Source: Rhizodiscina lignyota (taxonomy: Eukaryota; Ascomycota; Dothideomycetes; Aulographales; Rhizodiscinaceae). From it: a stretch of 64,000 nucleotides of DNA. How positions within the stretch are numbered: position 1 is the first letter of the stretch; each line of letters opens with the position of its first letter. Made by a program: the position numbers and the translations under genes. Of the stretch, positions 32,436 to 43,743 are shown one piece after another. Under the pieces are notes generated by a model, which saw only the letters and a program-made list of their open reading frames with translations, was not told the DNA's origin and did not search any database. The stretch spans positions 1,426,001 through 1,490,000 of the forward strand of contig ML978121.1 in NCBI GenBank assembly GCA_010015805.1, given 5' to 3'.

Positions 32436-34975
32436 TTAGAAGAAAAAGGCTGCAGCAAACACGAGCGCCGTAAATGCCGTAGTTATACAGTATTCCACTT
32501 CAAACAGAGCTGTTTGCGGTTTAAAGGCAGTTTTCTTGGCATGTCTCGTCGGATGAGCGATGCCGGTCTTCGAATCTCGGTCCAGCAATGCTTCTCTATC
32601 AGGCATGCTTGGTGGATCAATCGCATATGTGACTGGAATCCAGAATGCGCTGCATGTCATGACCCAGGCCACGGGAGGCCAGAAGGCATGTGTTAGAAGA
32701 CATTCCAGCTGATCGCGCGTTGTAGGTTTATCCAGGAGGCAGTGAAGACTAGTCAGAGTAACGGCTGTGAGACAGAAGTAAACGTAGAGAACGTGGTAGC
32801 CGGCGAGGTAGTTGAGGACGATGATGCGGAGTCGGCGAAAGAGAGGAGCGCGGGCGGCAGGGTCGCGCTCATTGAGTTCGGACTTGAGTGAACCAGATGG
32901 CTTGAAAGCTTGAGTTTGGCCTCCGAGCCACCTCGGGAGTACGAAAGAGCGAACGATTGTGAGCGCGATATACGGGCTCATCCAGAGCTGTGCGCGACTT
33001 CCGCGCTGGCCGGTTGCATAGCCAGAGGGTATGAAGAGGACGACCTCGCAGATGCGGTTCATGATGAAAGCGGCGAAGCAGGAACGAATGAGCCAACGGA
33101 GTTGTTCGTCGTTTGCGTAAGCAACGAGTGCGTTTCCGGTGATGAGAACGATCGGCAGCGCGAAGAGGGAGAGGGTGAGGAATACGTTGAACAAGCTGAG
33201 GACGGCGTAGATGAAGCTAGACATTCGTTGATAGAAGGTCATCTGGCGGACAGCGTCTCCATAGAGACAGAACTTGAGTTTGAATGACGTGTCCACAGTG
33301 CCGATTGCCTGGCTCCAAGTTAGTGACAATCATGTAAAACTTGGCGGTAGGATTTACCCATCTCGTCCTCTGCTTCAAATGGCTTCCATAGCTGTCAGGA
33401 ACTGTTCCGAACTGCAGCGGCTCATGGATATATGCGGTTTTCCAACCCTTTCCCAGCATAAGTGTAGAAGTAGCGACATCCTCTGCGAGCGATCCTTTAG
33501 GAAACAAACCAATCTCCTCGAGCGCATCCCTGCGGAGTACATAACCACTACCCGTGCACCATGCAACACCTAATGCGTCTTTTATTGGTTCTGATACATG
33601 CACAAAGAAATCGAGGCTTTGGCAGAGTGGATCGCCTGGTGGAACGTTGTAGAAAAGCTGGGGCGGACATGCGAGAGCCACTTTAGGATCAGCAAGTAGA
33701 TGAGGGACGATTGCACGAAGCCAGCTCTGCTCAGGTATCATGTCCGCATCCAACGCAGCGACGTACTGAGAAGCTCCACCCGGCATATCAATGACCTCTT
33801 CGAGCCCATAGTTCAGGTTACCAGCCTTGAAGTGGTGCGGTACTCCGGGAATCTTCGTTCTGGCGCGATAATGCAAATTTGGATATATCTCAGTCAGCCC
33901 TTGGACGGACCTTTGCAGCTCTGCCGATTTTGCGTCGTCCAGAACAACGACCCGGAATTTGTTCAGCGGATAGTCCACATCACAGGAAGCTCGCACGGTG
34001 TCCAGAATCAGGTCCACCTCTTCTCCACAGCACGTGATAAAGACGTCGACGGTAGGGACGTCCTTACCCACAAGACGAAGCTTAGGGCGTTTCCTCTTTT
34101 TCAGAGAAAATATCGTGAAGAACGACTGCAGGAAGATAGGAATGGCCACGGAGATTTCAACGACGATAAAAACCCACGCGAGTGGAAACCAGCGGTGCTG
34201 TTGTCTCTGTGCCGAAAGGACGAAGAGTATCCTTAGGGTGAAATAGAGCCAGTACAAGCCCAGAGTGAGGATGGCCAGGATCGGAGCGCTGAAGTAGAGG
34301 TATCGCTTCCAGTTCGAGAGCTGGCCGACGTCGTCTCGGCTATGGACTTTCGCAATAAGACCTTCTTTAACCCAATCTTTGTCGAATATTTGGGATGGCG
34401 ATGCCGGAAACAATGGTTTGTTTATTTCAGAGCTCTGGTTCAAATTAGTGTGAGCTTTGCGAGGGTCTTAATGTAGTTCATACCAGAGGTGTTGGAGTGT
34501 TGGAAGAAGCATATGATAAATGTTGATACGGTTGACCGTGAGAGAGCCATGAGGGATGTGGGCTAGTAAATGGTGTGCCCGGCGGACTCTCAGCATACAA
34601 ATCAAGTGATGAGTGTCCTGGTCGAAAAACAGGACGCGTGGCCACGGGCTCGGCTGTGTAAAAGGAGCTTCGTCGCCGCGCGAACGGTTGTATCTCGTCT
34701 ACTTGTTCGTCGCTCTTGTTCTTCCTGTCTTCCACCAGTCTTGCCGATTCCATGGAAGAATGTCCATTCAGCGGCCACACCTCCCTCTCGGCCTCTGTTC
34801 GCATCGGGGAGATGGGCACAAGCTGCTCATACTTCTCTTTTGTCTCATGACTAGAGTTGTCGTCGTTCGCGGTATGTAGGGAAGGGGTGAGCGATCTTTG
34901 GTACGCCGATGGTGGTCTGGTAAGAGTCGGATGCAGCGCTTCGTAGTCGTCAACGATAGGGCGAATCGTTGACAT
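32436..34975 (-). CDS. Processive family 2 glycosyltransferase (cellulose-synthase-like)
   Basis: Polytopic membrane GT2 that would polymerise a beta-linked glycan at the plasma membrane. Three exons: 34975-34484, 34434-33358 and 33308-32436, with two 49-nt introns, give 813 aa. The first intron joins NTPTPL to SSEINKPLF; the second joins QRTRW to AIGTVDTS. All processive GT2 signatures are present: VVLDDAKS (about 327), the DxD in AALDADMIPEQSW (about 389), TGSGYVL, the catalytic ED in LAEDVATS (about 482) and QRTRW (519-523). Residues 1-165 are disordered and Ser/Pro-rich. Two membrane helices precede the catalytic loop and several follow. Known fungal relatives include a GT2 needed for hyphal growth in Zymoseptoria and the Aspergillus mixed-linkage glucan synthase Tft1; which of these is orthologous cannot be told by eye. 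It is divergent from the GH12 gene. Confidence 0.93.
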
Positions 34976-35507
34976 TGCGCTTGGCCGGCAAACACTTATA
35001 ACAAAACGAAAGTAGTACGAGATACCTCAGTATCTCAGTGATGTGTTGGAACGAGTGACAAAGTAGCGAATGAAGAGTCGAGAATAGGATTGCACCAGTG
35101 AAACAAAAGGGAAGAAGGAAAGCTTGCAAGTTTGACAGGTAGGACAAGCTATCAGCGGGACATCCCTCCGGAGCAGCGAAAACACGGCACGGTGTAGTGG
35201 CTGGCGCGTCGCGCACGTTATCCGCAGTGTTGAATCAGGTTGGTGAACGTATCAAACTTGGTGGCTGCGGGCCCACAAAATTCAAGGAGTGATGTTGATA
35301 AGAACAACACCAAGCCGATAAACGCACTGAGACCTGATCATCCTGGAAATACAATATATCGGACGGAAGATCCCACACTGCTTAATTCAGGTCAACGCCC
35401 TCCTTACCTACCTACTTTGCTCTGATGATCTTCGCTCTTCTATATCTCTCCTGAGGGTTCTGGCCTCGAAGACACTCCATCACAGGACAGGCCCTCCGGC
35501 AACAAAA
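34976..35507. promoter_or_regulatory. Shared divergent promoter region of GT2 and GH12
   Basis: 532 bp between the GT2 ATG (34975, minus) and the GH12 ATG (35508, plus). No reading frame is supported. It must hold both promoters; no specific site is identified with confidence. Confidence 0.55.
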
Positions 35508-36943
35508 ATGTTCTTCCTCGCTCTTCTCAGTGGCTCTCTCTTCATCCTACCAGTTGCTGTTACTATCGGCGTCTTCCTCGGTGTCGAGCGACAGCGCATC
35601 TTCAGCGGGGACGCCAGCACTGGCGGCGGCGGAGGAGGAGGAGGCATCTTCGGGTTGGGAAGACCGAAAGTCACCACAGATACGTACTGCCAGAAGTCGT
35701 ACGGCATAACGCCCTTTCCCGGGCGGTACATCTGTACGTCTCAGTTCCCCTGCAGTAGCTCCGACGCAGCGGTTGCGTTGGCAGAAGCATGAGGCGTCGT
35801 CTTGATTTGTGCCATCGGCGTTATTAACCTCCTTGAACCCCGTCACGCTAACCATATACAGTTAACCCAAATCAGTTACGTCGATGTCCCTGCTCGAATC
35901 AACTTTAGGTTCGCTGCCGCGAAAGCCCTGTTTCTAACGATTGACGCAGATGGGGTGATGAGCAAGATTTGGGCGACCTGTGCCTGAACGTGAGTGTCCG
36001 CCACTTTCTCTTCAGCTTTCGTCATCGTGGCTGACGACGCCTCGTTGCACCTTGCCACTTTTGCGCTCGGTCGCGCTTTGATCACGTCCCCAATTTTAAC
36101 GTCTCCGTCGTTTCCGTCGTTTCCATGTGATTCCTTGTTTCAGACAGCTGTTGTGTGACTGCGCTTGCTGAAAACTCCTGCAGATAACAACAAGCACAGC
36201 AACGAAGAGCAGCGAAGTGTACGCTGCAGGATGGTCAGTGACAGTAAGTGTCTCCTTGCTATTCAAGTTGTCGTGATTAACCCCTTTTACAGTGGCAGTA
36301 TCCGCCTGGGTCGGCGGACGAGCCTGTGCATGCTTTTCCAAACGCCAAACTTGAATTGAACGACACAATTCCGGCGCAGCTATCCGACATTAAATCCCTT
36401 TTCCTCGATGTGACGTGGACATATGGACTTGGCAACTATATTCACAACGAGACGAATAGCACTAATCTGGAAGCCGCCGGCGTTAATGCAAACGTCGCGG
36501 TCGATATGTTCTTTGCAAAAGATAAAACCAACTCCACAAGTACCACCGATTCCGATTACGAAGTAATGGTTTGGTTGGGACGCTGGGGAGCAGCCGTGGA
36601 CCCTATCGGCCTTGCGAGCGGAATTAAAGCTAACCACAGCATCAACGGTACTCATTTGTATGTTGCACAATCCAGATCATACGACAGTGCTAATTCCTTT
36701 CGAAGCTCTTTGTACTATGGTGACAACCAGAACACTGGCCAGACGGTATTCACATGGGTAGCGGATCAGAATACGACTTCCTTCACAGGGGATTTGACGC
36801 CGCTCGTGTCAAAACTAGAAGAGAATGCTGGGCCAGATGGGAAAAGTTATCTTGGATATGCTGCATTCGGCTCCGAAGCACTGTACTCCTTTGAGAACGT
36901 CACCTTTTTTGTGCCACGTCTGGAGATGGATGTCCAGGCATAG
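35508..36943 (+). CDS. Membrane-anchored glycoside hydrolase family 12 (endo-beta-1,4-glucanase-like)
   Basis: Five exons: 35508-35733, 35862-35874 (13 nt), 35950-35989, 36184-36243 and 36293-36943, giving 329 aa. The short exons are supported by family text: they build TPFPGRYIFNPNQWGDEQDL, then GDLCLN, matching the GH12 N-terminal YxLNPNQWG...LCLN pattern, and lead to WSVTWQYPPG, VHAFPN and LDVTWTYG. Candidate catalytic glutamates are E203 in DYEVMVWLG and E308 in FGSEALY. The first about 25 residues form a signal-anchor helix (FLALLSGSLFILPVAVTIGV) followed by charged residues and a poly-Gly linker. The enzyme is therefore probably tethered outside the plasma membrane rather than freely secreted. 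The likely substrate is a beta-1,4-containing glucan. The neighbour in divergent orientation is a GT2 synthase. Confidence 0.85.
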
Positions 36944-37843
36944 CCGAGCATTCAAACCGTTTGTATATTAGCAAACAATGACATAGAACAATGTAAACGA
37001 TGCTATCGGGCGTTTCATCACTACCTAAGAATGTCCAGAAGCATCTTGAATTTTTGGAGGATGCAATCAGGTTCAACTCTGAGCAACTCAGTTCCGATTT
37101 GTAGAACTGCCTAGAGAGTTAACGCTGCACCACTCCAAACCCCTGAATGGTGGCCCGCATCAGTTCGAGAACATTCACCGGTATCCTCGTCGTGCATTGC
37201 AGTTATCGTGTGTTGCTATGCAGGTGATGAATGCATGGCCGTTGTTTGACATGTCGTGCAACTTGTACCTTACCTTACTCGCTCCAAAGGTACGGATGTA
37301 GTGTGGTTTAGAGTCTATCGCTTATGTGTTTATTACTAAAAAGCCAAATGAAAAGCATAGTGCGCTCTATACATCCCAGTGCTTTTAGATATCGACGTCC
37401 AAGCTCATGTTGAATTGTGATTAGCTTCGCGTGTCTCGGTGGCCTTGAACGTTAATTCTCTGGTTTTTTTCTCCAGGGGCTATCTCGATCCAGCGGGCCA
37501 GGCACCCATCCCCTAGCTGGCCAGGCACCGAGAACCTAACTAGCAGGGTACCAAAAGTCTGCCTTCTCAGGTACCCGCACTCTCTGCCTAGGCCAGGCAT
37601 CAACAATTAACTACAAAGCACATATGTACTCGTCTCGAACTCATGCCATTTCTTGTTCTTATATAATCTCGTTATCGAACTCGGGATTAGTCACAGCCCT
37701 CCGCCGAGTCCATCTTTGCGTGAGAACCGCCACATTCACGCTGCATCTCCGTGGCGGAATTGTCCACAAAAGACAATTCTCCGATCGTCACACAGCCACG
37801 CCCTTGTTGCCGTGCGTGTTTTGGCCGTCTACGGTTGAATGCA
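36944..37843. other. GH12 3' flank and methyltransferase upstream region
   Basis: No supported gene. It contains three GCCAGG hexamers (annotated separately) and an inverted repeat GGGTACC (37546-37552) / GGTACCC (37570-37576). Confidence 0.45.
37497..37597 (+). promoter_or_regulatory. Cluster of three PacC-type GCCAGG hexamers
   Basis: GCCAGG occurs at 37497-37502, 37520-37525 and 37592-37597, each inside a GGCCAGGCA word. GCCARG is the known binding sequence of the fungal pH regulator PacC. The cluster lies about 250-350 bp before the methyltransferase ATG. Binding is inferred from the consensus only; the shared longer word could also reflect repeat origin. Confidence 0.35.
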
Positions 37844-39331
37844 ATGCCGGAGGCTACCGACGCTGCTCTGCAGCATACAGCCAGCATTGAGGATGCATCT
37901 GCTCCTTCTGGCAACGACCAGGCGTTGAACGATGCTGAAGAAGAACAGCGCGTTCTGCTGGCTGCCATCGACTCCTTTCAGTAGGTGCTAGATCAATACA
38001 ATTCTTTGCCGCAAATCCATTGGGTGTTCATCGTCCGCGAAATCTCCTAAAGTAGACGTCTTGCTGCATGTAATGATCTCTAAGCTCCCACGGCAATTCC
38101 AATGCTGATGCCCTCTCCTCATCATAACGCTTACTTCTCCCGCAGATCCTATCGCACAGCTGCTCATTACAATGTCACTCATCTCCGTCGTCAATCTTTC
38201 TATGCTTTGCCTCAGGCTCACTGGACTCTTCTGGCCGAGCCTCCTTTCTCAATCCTCGATACGTTCAACGAGGTAGACGACGCGATTGATGCAAACGCGG
38301 ACATTGCCGAAGCAATTGCGAACGCCGCATTACCACCATTCGGAATCGCTCTGGAAGAAGACGGAGAAGCATCCCATGAAGGAAACTCCAATAATAATGA
38401 GGTTCCCTGGAGAGGCCAAGCCACCCCCTCAGACCGGGATAAGGCGCGAAGCACTCTCCGTCAAATCTACAGAGACTGGAGCGCAGAAGGTGCAGCAGAA
38501 CGTGATGCCTGCTATGGGCCAATTCTACAAGCCCTTCAATCCGAATTCTCCTCGACACCGGATCGAGAGAAGGGTAATATCAGTGTACTCGTCCCTGGAG
38601 CCGGTCTTGGTCGCCTTGTGTTCGAAGTGTGCCGTGCGGGATTCGCAGCTGAAGGGAATGAGATATCCTTTCATCAACTCCTGACCAGCTCGTACATTCT
38701 GAACCATAGTAGCCGCGCGGATCAATTCGCTCTGTACCCCTTCGCGCTCTCGTTCTCAAACCACGTCAGCCGCTCTAACCAGCTCCGCAAAGTCCTCATT
38801 CCAGACGTCCATCCGGCCACGGCTCTCGAGGAAGCTTCAGCTGGAATGGATATTCACGCTTTCGAGAGACTAGGCATGGCTGCGGCAGACTTCTGCGTGG
38901 CGTATAAGGAACCCCATAGCAAGGATAAGTATGATGCAATCGCTACCGCCTTCTTCATTGACACTGCGCCAAACTTGATTGCATATATCGAAGCCATACA
39001 AAACTGCCTCAAGTCTGGTGGTATATGGGTTAATGTCGGCCCATTGCTCTGGCACTTTGAGAACAACCCGCCTGGGAAGCCTGAGCAGGGAAGCCGACAG
39101 CCTTCGGCATCTGACCCGCGGGACGCCACGTTCGGCAACCAGTCTCTCGGGATCGGAGAGGCAGGGTCTGTCGAACTGTCGGAAGAGGAAGTCGTGCACC
39201 TCGTTCAGCACTTTGGATTCACGATGGAGAAGCATGAATGGGGCGTGCATTCCACAGGCTACATTCAGGACCCGAGAAGCATGTTGCAAAACGTCTATAA
39301 GCCCTCATTCTGGATTGCGAGGAAAAGGTAG
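37844..39331 (+). CDS. Carnosine N-methyltransferase-like (N2227 family)
   Basis: SAM-dependent methyltransferase of the N2227/CARNMT1 family, which methylates the imidazole of carnosine-type or related substrates. Two exons, 37844-37980 and 38146-39331, with a 165-nt intron (donor GTAGGT, acceptor CAG), give 440 aa. The N-terminal RSYRTAAHYNVTHLRRQSFY block and the SAM-binding VLVPGAGLGRLVFE motif are characteristic. EGNEISFHQLLTSSYILNH, a DAIATAFFIDTAPN segment and a GGIWVNVGPLLWHF block follow, all in family order. The start at 37844 is the nearest ATG; an in-frame ATG at 37751 would add 31 less conserved residues. The physiological substrate in fungi is not certain. It is convergent with the cupin gene (198 bp between stops). 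Confidence 0.92.
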
Positions 39332-39529
39332 AAAATGGTATCATCCACGTAATTTGAGAGAAGAGGTCTCGTTGGCTCATCATGCTCGTCCGACATTTAT
39401 CAAAAGCAATTCCCCAAGCCAGCTAGCCTCGCTATGCTCCTGCCGCAACGCCTTTACCATGCCGGCCGTTATGTTCTTAATGCAGCAGTGTTTCTCGTTT
39501 CGTCGTTAGTCCAGGATCATGAAATTGGT

Positions 39530-40268
39530 TCATTCCGTTTCCTTCTTGAAGTATTCGTCATAGCTCCCTTTGTATCCCAGCAACAACTCTCCGATAAGGA
39601 CCCCTCCGACATAGACGAGCGCCCAGCTGACAGCTCTTCCAACAAAAGCCGGTATGAACGGACTCGGTATCGGTACCGCTAGCGGGGTGCTGCTGGCATA
39701 CAGAAAGAGCAGAAGTTGGAAGATACTCGGCTCCATCTTCCCCTTTTTGCAGTCGTCGATGTAGCTAAAGAATGATGTTAGCGCTCGGCTCTCCATATCG
39801 AAGGTGTTCCCAGTCATTGAGGCTCCCTTACCCCAGGAAATTCCTGAAGAAACTGTGCTCGGCGTCCCTCAGATCTGGATCCAGTGCAATCTGTAGCACC
39901 ATCACATTGTCTGGGTCCGGGTTCTCAAAGCGATGATAAGCACCCATTGGAATGACAATGGTCTCCCCGGCGTTGATCACGGTTGGCTTGCTCGCGTCCG
40001 GCACCATGCAGGTCTCGGTGTTCAGGAAGAAGTGTCCAACGCCTTCGCGGACGGTCAGCGTTTCGACTTGTACCGCATGGAAGTGAAGCGGCGGGTTGAA
40101 CGCAGAGGGGATGCCGGCCTTTGGAATGACGTGCGTTACGCCATAACGCGAGTTCTCGGCGAGGGAGTGGAATTCTTGGGAGGCGCGGCCGTCTTCGTAG
40201 TATACTTTCGACTGAGCAGCGGTGTTTGAGCGCCGCGGTGGGTGTCCGCCAGCGAGGAAGGAGAGCAT
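39530..40268 (-). CDS. Cupin-domain protein with C-terminal membrane helices
   Basis: Two exons: 40268-39832 and 39764-39530, with a 67-nt intron (donor GTAAGG, branch GCTAAC, acceptor TAG), give 223 aa. Residues about 45-130 form a single cupin barrel: PPLHFHAVQVETLTVREGVG is motif 1 with metal-ligand His and Glu, and PMGAYHRFENPDPDN is motif 2 with the last His. After splicing the protein continues FRNFLGYIDDCKKGKMEPSI into a hydrophobic C-terminal part with probably two membrane helices. A cupin tethered to a membrane is unusual among small cupins. Function is unknown; such domains may be dioxygenases, isomerases or sugar-binding proteins. Confidence 0.82.
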
Positions 40269-42529
40269 GTTGGAGGGGCGCAGTTGAGGAGGCGATGTGG
40301 TGATAATGCTTCATCAACTCCTCACCGCCTGCGGGACATGCCAATGCGGCTCTGGCTTTGATACGGCGTTCGCTGCCGGTTGCTCGGGCGGTTGTTCGGC
40401 CCAGTCTATGGGTCGGTCGTGGCTGCCTCCCAAGGACCCTGCTCTTGCGACATAGATGCGTGCTTAAAGTCAGACTTCAAGTGTTCATCTCCGCGCTCTC
40501 ATGTTCACGGGGTCCCGTGAGGCTGTGAATGAGAACACTCTCAGAACACTGTCCCGCGGGCCTGCTGCCGCAGCTCGCTCCTTCCACTGGTCACTCGAGG
40601 ATCACGCTCATTCCTTCACTGTTGAGAACAGGCGCTTGGAGCGCGCGGGGTCCCAACCAGTGTTTTCGGTTTCGTTTTGCGGTTTCGTTTCCTTCTGCTT
40701 GAGCCTTGCCCCAATTGGGCATGATAAGGGAATATCTGGAATATCTTCTTTCCATGCTCCTTTGCCAACCTCCTCCGTCCGCCATGGCGCCAGCAACAGC
40801 AGTGTAAGTAGAGGTCACGTTGGCGCGAGCAGATCTGGAAGTGGTGATAATATACTACATCCCCACAATTGACGTCGTGTCGGTAACGTGTGGGATTATT
40901 CCGCCCGCCCACGCGAGGGGTATAAGATCCGATGCTTAACCTTCGCCTTCCAGCAGGGATTGCCCTTTCGCTGACGTGGAAAACGGCGCTGAAAACGCTG
41001 CAGGGGGAATATGGTCAAAGACAGTCGCGCGCGTCAGCTTGGGAATGCACGTAAGAAGGCCTTGTGGGCCGGCGAAATGAATGGCAGAGAGACGCCTTGC
41101 ATCAGAGCTAGGGGACCAGTCCGAGATGCTCCACACTCCTGGACTATTCTCCGCTGCATGAACAACAATCCGAGCTGAAGTAGTCGCAGCTGCTGCCGCT
41201 GCTGCATATACGATGGAATGCGAATCTATCCTTCGTTCCGTACGTTACTCGCGACCCATAGGGTTATTAAGCTGTAGAAGAATCCAGACATCGAGGGAGT
41301 CCAACGCAAATGGAGACTAAGCCGTATCGACGCTGTATCGACCCAAGGAATCTCTGGAGCCCCAGTATATTTTTTTTCCGTGGGCCTCGTGTTTCTCGCT
41401 TATTGCATGATCCGCACATCCAATTAATTTTCCGAAAACGTTGCCGCTTTCAGGAGCATTGGAGTGACATGTCACTCATTCTGATCGGCGCGATGCTGGA
41501 GGTTCACACTTTCGCCTTAATGGACGAAAGGCCTATAATGCTGCCTAAATATCACCCAAGCTGCCTTGGGCTGGATGATCGGCAAATACACAGACTCCAG
41601 GCAGCGAATAGCCTGACTGCCGATGCAAAGGCGGGAGAATATGCAGGAGTAAACAAGAGACTGCTGTATGTCAAGGACAAGGGGCGAGGCCGTGGGCCGT
41701 AGCGCACTGCATGTTAAATGACTCGCATAAGCCTGCACGCTGCCAGGATTGCTATTGAATATTGATTTGCATGCAAATACCAATTTCGCAGGTTCTTGTT
41801 CAGCAAATACAGTGATGCTACCAGAGCGAGCCACGAGCGCGCAGCAGAGACAGGAGAGCAAAAGAGTTTTGCAATACGTACAGCTCAGCAATCGGAAATT
41901 GCGAGACGCGCCAACACACCCCGAACAAGTAAGAACACCTCCACTCGTTTCTCTGGTCTTTTGTACAAAAATTCAAAATTGCATATGCCATGGACCACTT
42001 CGCCATCTCGTGCGTTGCCATGCGGACACCTGAACACCTAACATCACCCAGAGACGAGCTGTGACCCTAGCATAGGCCCTTTCAGAGTCCCCTTGAAACG
42101 TTCTAATCACACATTGACGAGAAAGACCAACGATTGGAAGGGCATAGCGCCCGATCCAGTGTACAAGTTGGCCAAGAAAAACCCGATCCTGAACTGCCCC
42201 CAAATGCACCTAGCATGTGGTATCCTGTGAGTGCAGCCATCAAAAACATAGGAGAGACGTTTCCATGGACCCATAGACAGTATCGTGACAACGTGCGCCG
42301 CAATATGGACGTACATGAAATTAGAGCTGCCGTCTGCGCACCAGTCTAGCCGACGAGAACGAAAGTATTAAAGGGTGCGCAGATCGAGTATGAACAGCTG
42401 TGGGATGCGGACGGATGGTCGATTGTGCGGTTATCTTCGCCTTCCTGAGGACGAGGCTACCGTGTTCTGGTCATCGAGCAGATCAAGACACTGCATGAGT
42501 ACTAGATAGCTCCATTAGACTGTTACACC
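40269..42529. other. 2.3-kb gene-free region
   Basis: The cupin promoter and the 3' flank of the Gln-rich gene lie at the two ends. Short overlapping frames on both strands show no domain. No repeat or RNA gene is recognised. Confidence 0.4.
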
Positions 42530-43743
42530 TCATCCTTCAGGTCTTTGGGGCTCACAATCCATTATCGACTCCTCCCATACTCCCATCTGATAATCTACTA
42601 GCCCGTGCTTCTCCATGATGTCGCAGAGCCGCACGAGTTCGTTGCCCATATTCTTCAGGAATTCGACTTCCATAAGTGTTTGCGGTGCTTGTGGAGGTTG
42701 TCCGGTTTTGTGCATCTCGACCGTGAGATCTTTTTGCCTCTGCAGAGCAGCTAGCCAACAGTAGTTGAACTCCTCCCAGAGCCTTAATCGCTCGTCGTGC
42801 ATGGCTTCCTCATCACGAACTAGACCTGTGTCAATGTTGCTCAGTCGCAATTCTCTCAATAACGCCAAAACGGAGCTATCTCCGGCGACGAAAAATTTGA
42901 ATGTCAGGACATACCCAGCGACTCAGCATTCCCTAGTAACCACTCGGATACGCGCACCAGGGAGCTCCCTGCTTCAGCCAGCCTTCCATCTCTCACATTT
43001 TCGTTTGTTCTCCGTAACTCTCCCTGATACTGCTGGTATGCCGCATCGAACTCAGATCCGCTCTGCGCTGAGTAGCCTTGTGTGCCGTATTGTGAAGTCG
43101 TCCCTTGCGCCGAAGTATCTGTCATAGCCGCGCCATAGGCAGACGCAATAGGCTCACGAGCGTGCGCGACAGGGCTCTGCTGCGTATACGACAGCGATGG
43201 GTACTGAGAGGGAACATTCTGCTGCGCTATTGCTGTGTTTGGTGCGCTCGTAGGACCTGTATCACCGGCCCCTGGGACATAATATTGCTGTGGTACCCCA
43301 AACTGCGTCGCTAACACCTCGACCGCTGCCGATTGCCGAGGCTGCTGCGCGTAAGGTTGCACAGAGTCGTAAGGCGAAGCTGGCGAAGCTCCCTGCTGCT
43401 GCCCGGGCACGTTGTACATGATATTTGATCCATACTGGCTATATTGTGGTTGTTGCTGTGAGCGCGTCGAATCTGACGTGTACTCTGGCTGATACTGGAT
43501 TGTTCCCGCCTGCATTGAGGAGCCGACGAACTGCGCGCCTTCACCGTACCCGTAGGCGCCGTAAGTCTGACTACCAGCTCTTCGATTTGACGGTGCTGAT
43601 GTTGGTGACTGCTGTAGTGTCGCCTGTCGATAGCGATCCGGCGCGCTCGCTGGCGGATACTGCGGCGATTGTTGTAGGAGTCCCTGCTGAGTGGTGTAGC
43701 CTGTTGGATTGCTCTGCCTTTGCCGCCGGTCATTATTTTCCAT
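42530..43743 (-). CDS. Conserved fungal protein: Gln/Tyr-rich N terminus, helical C-terminal domain
   Basis: Two exons: 43743-42915 and 42825-42530, with an 89-nt intron (donor GTATGT, acceptor CAG), give 374 aa. Splicing joins WLLGNAESLG to LVRDEEAMHDERLRLWEEFN, which restores a continuous conserved domain. Residues 1-220 are low complexity and rich in Gln, Ser, Tyr, Ala and Pro (for example QQSPQYPPASAPDRY and YSQYGSNIMYNVPGQQQ), resembling a prion-like domain. The C-terminal 150 residues are well-ordered helices with ELVRLCDIMEKHGLVDYQMG near the end, a pattern I associate with an uncharacterised fungal family. No enzyme motif or membrane segment. A nuclear or RNA-granule role is only a guess from composition. 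A 4.7-kb gene-free stretch lies upstream. Confidence 0.82.

Noticed and set aside
42838-42868. Starting the helical domain at the minus-strand frame opening at 42868
   Set aside because: That part lies within an 89-nt intron; splicing from 42915 to 42825 gives the continuous domain.
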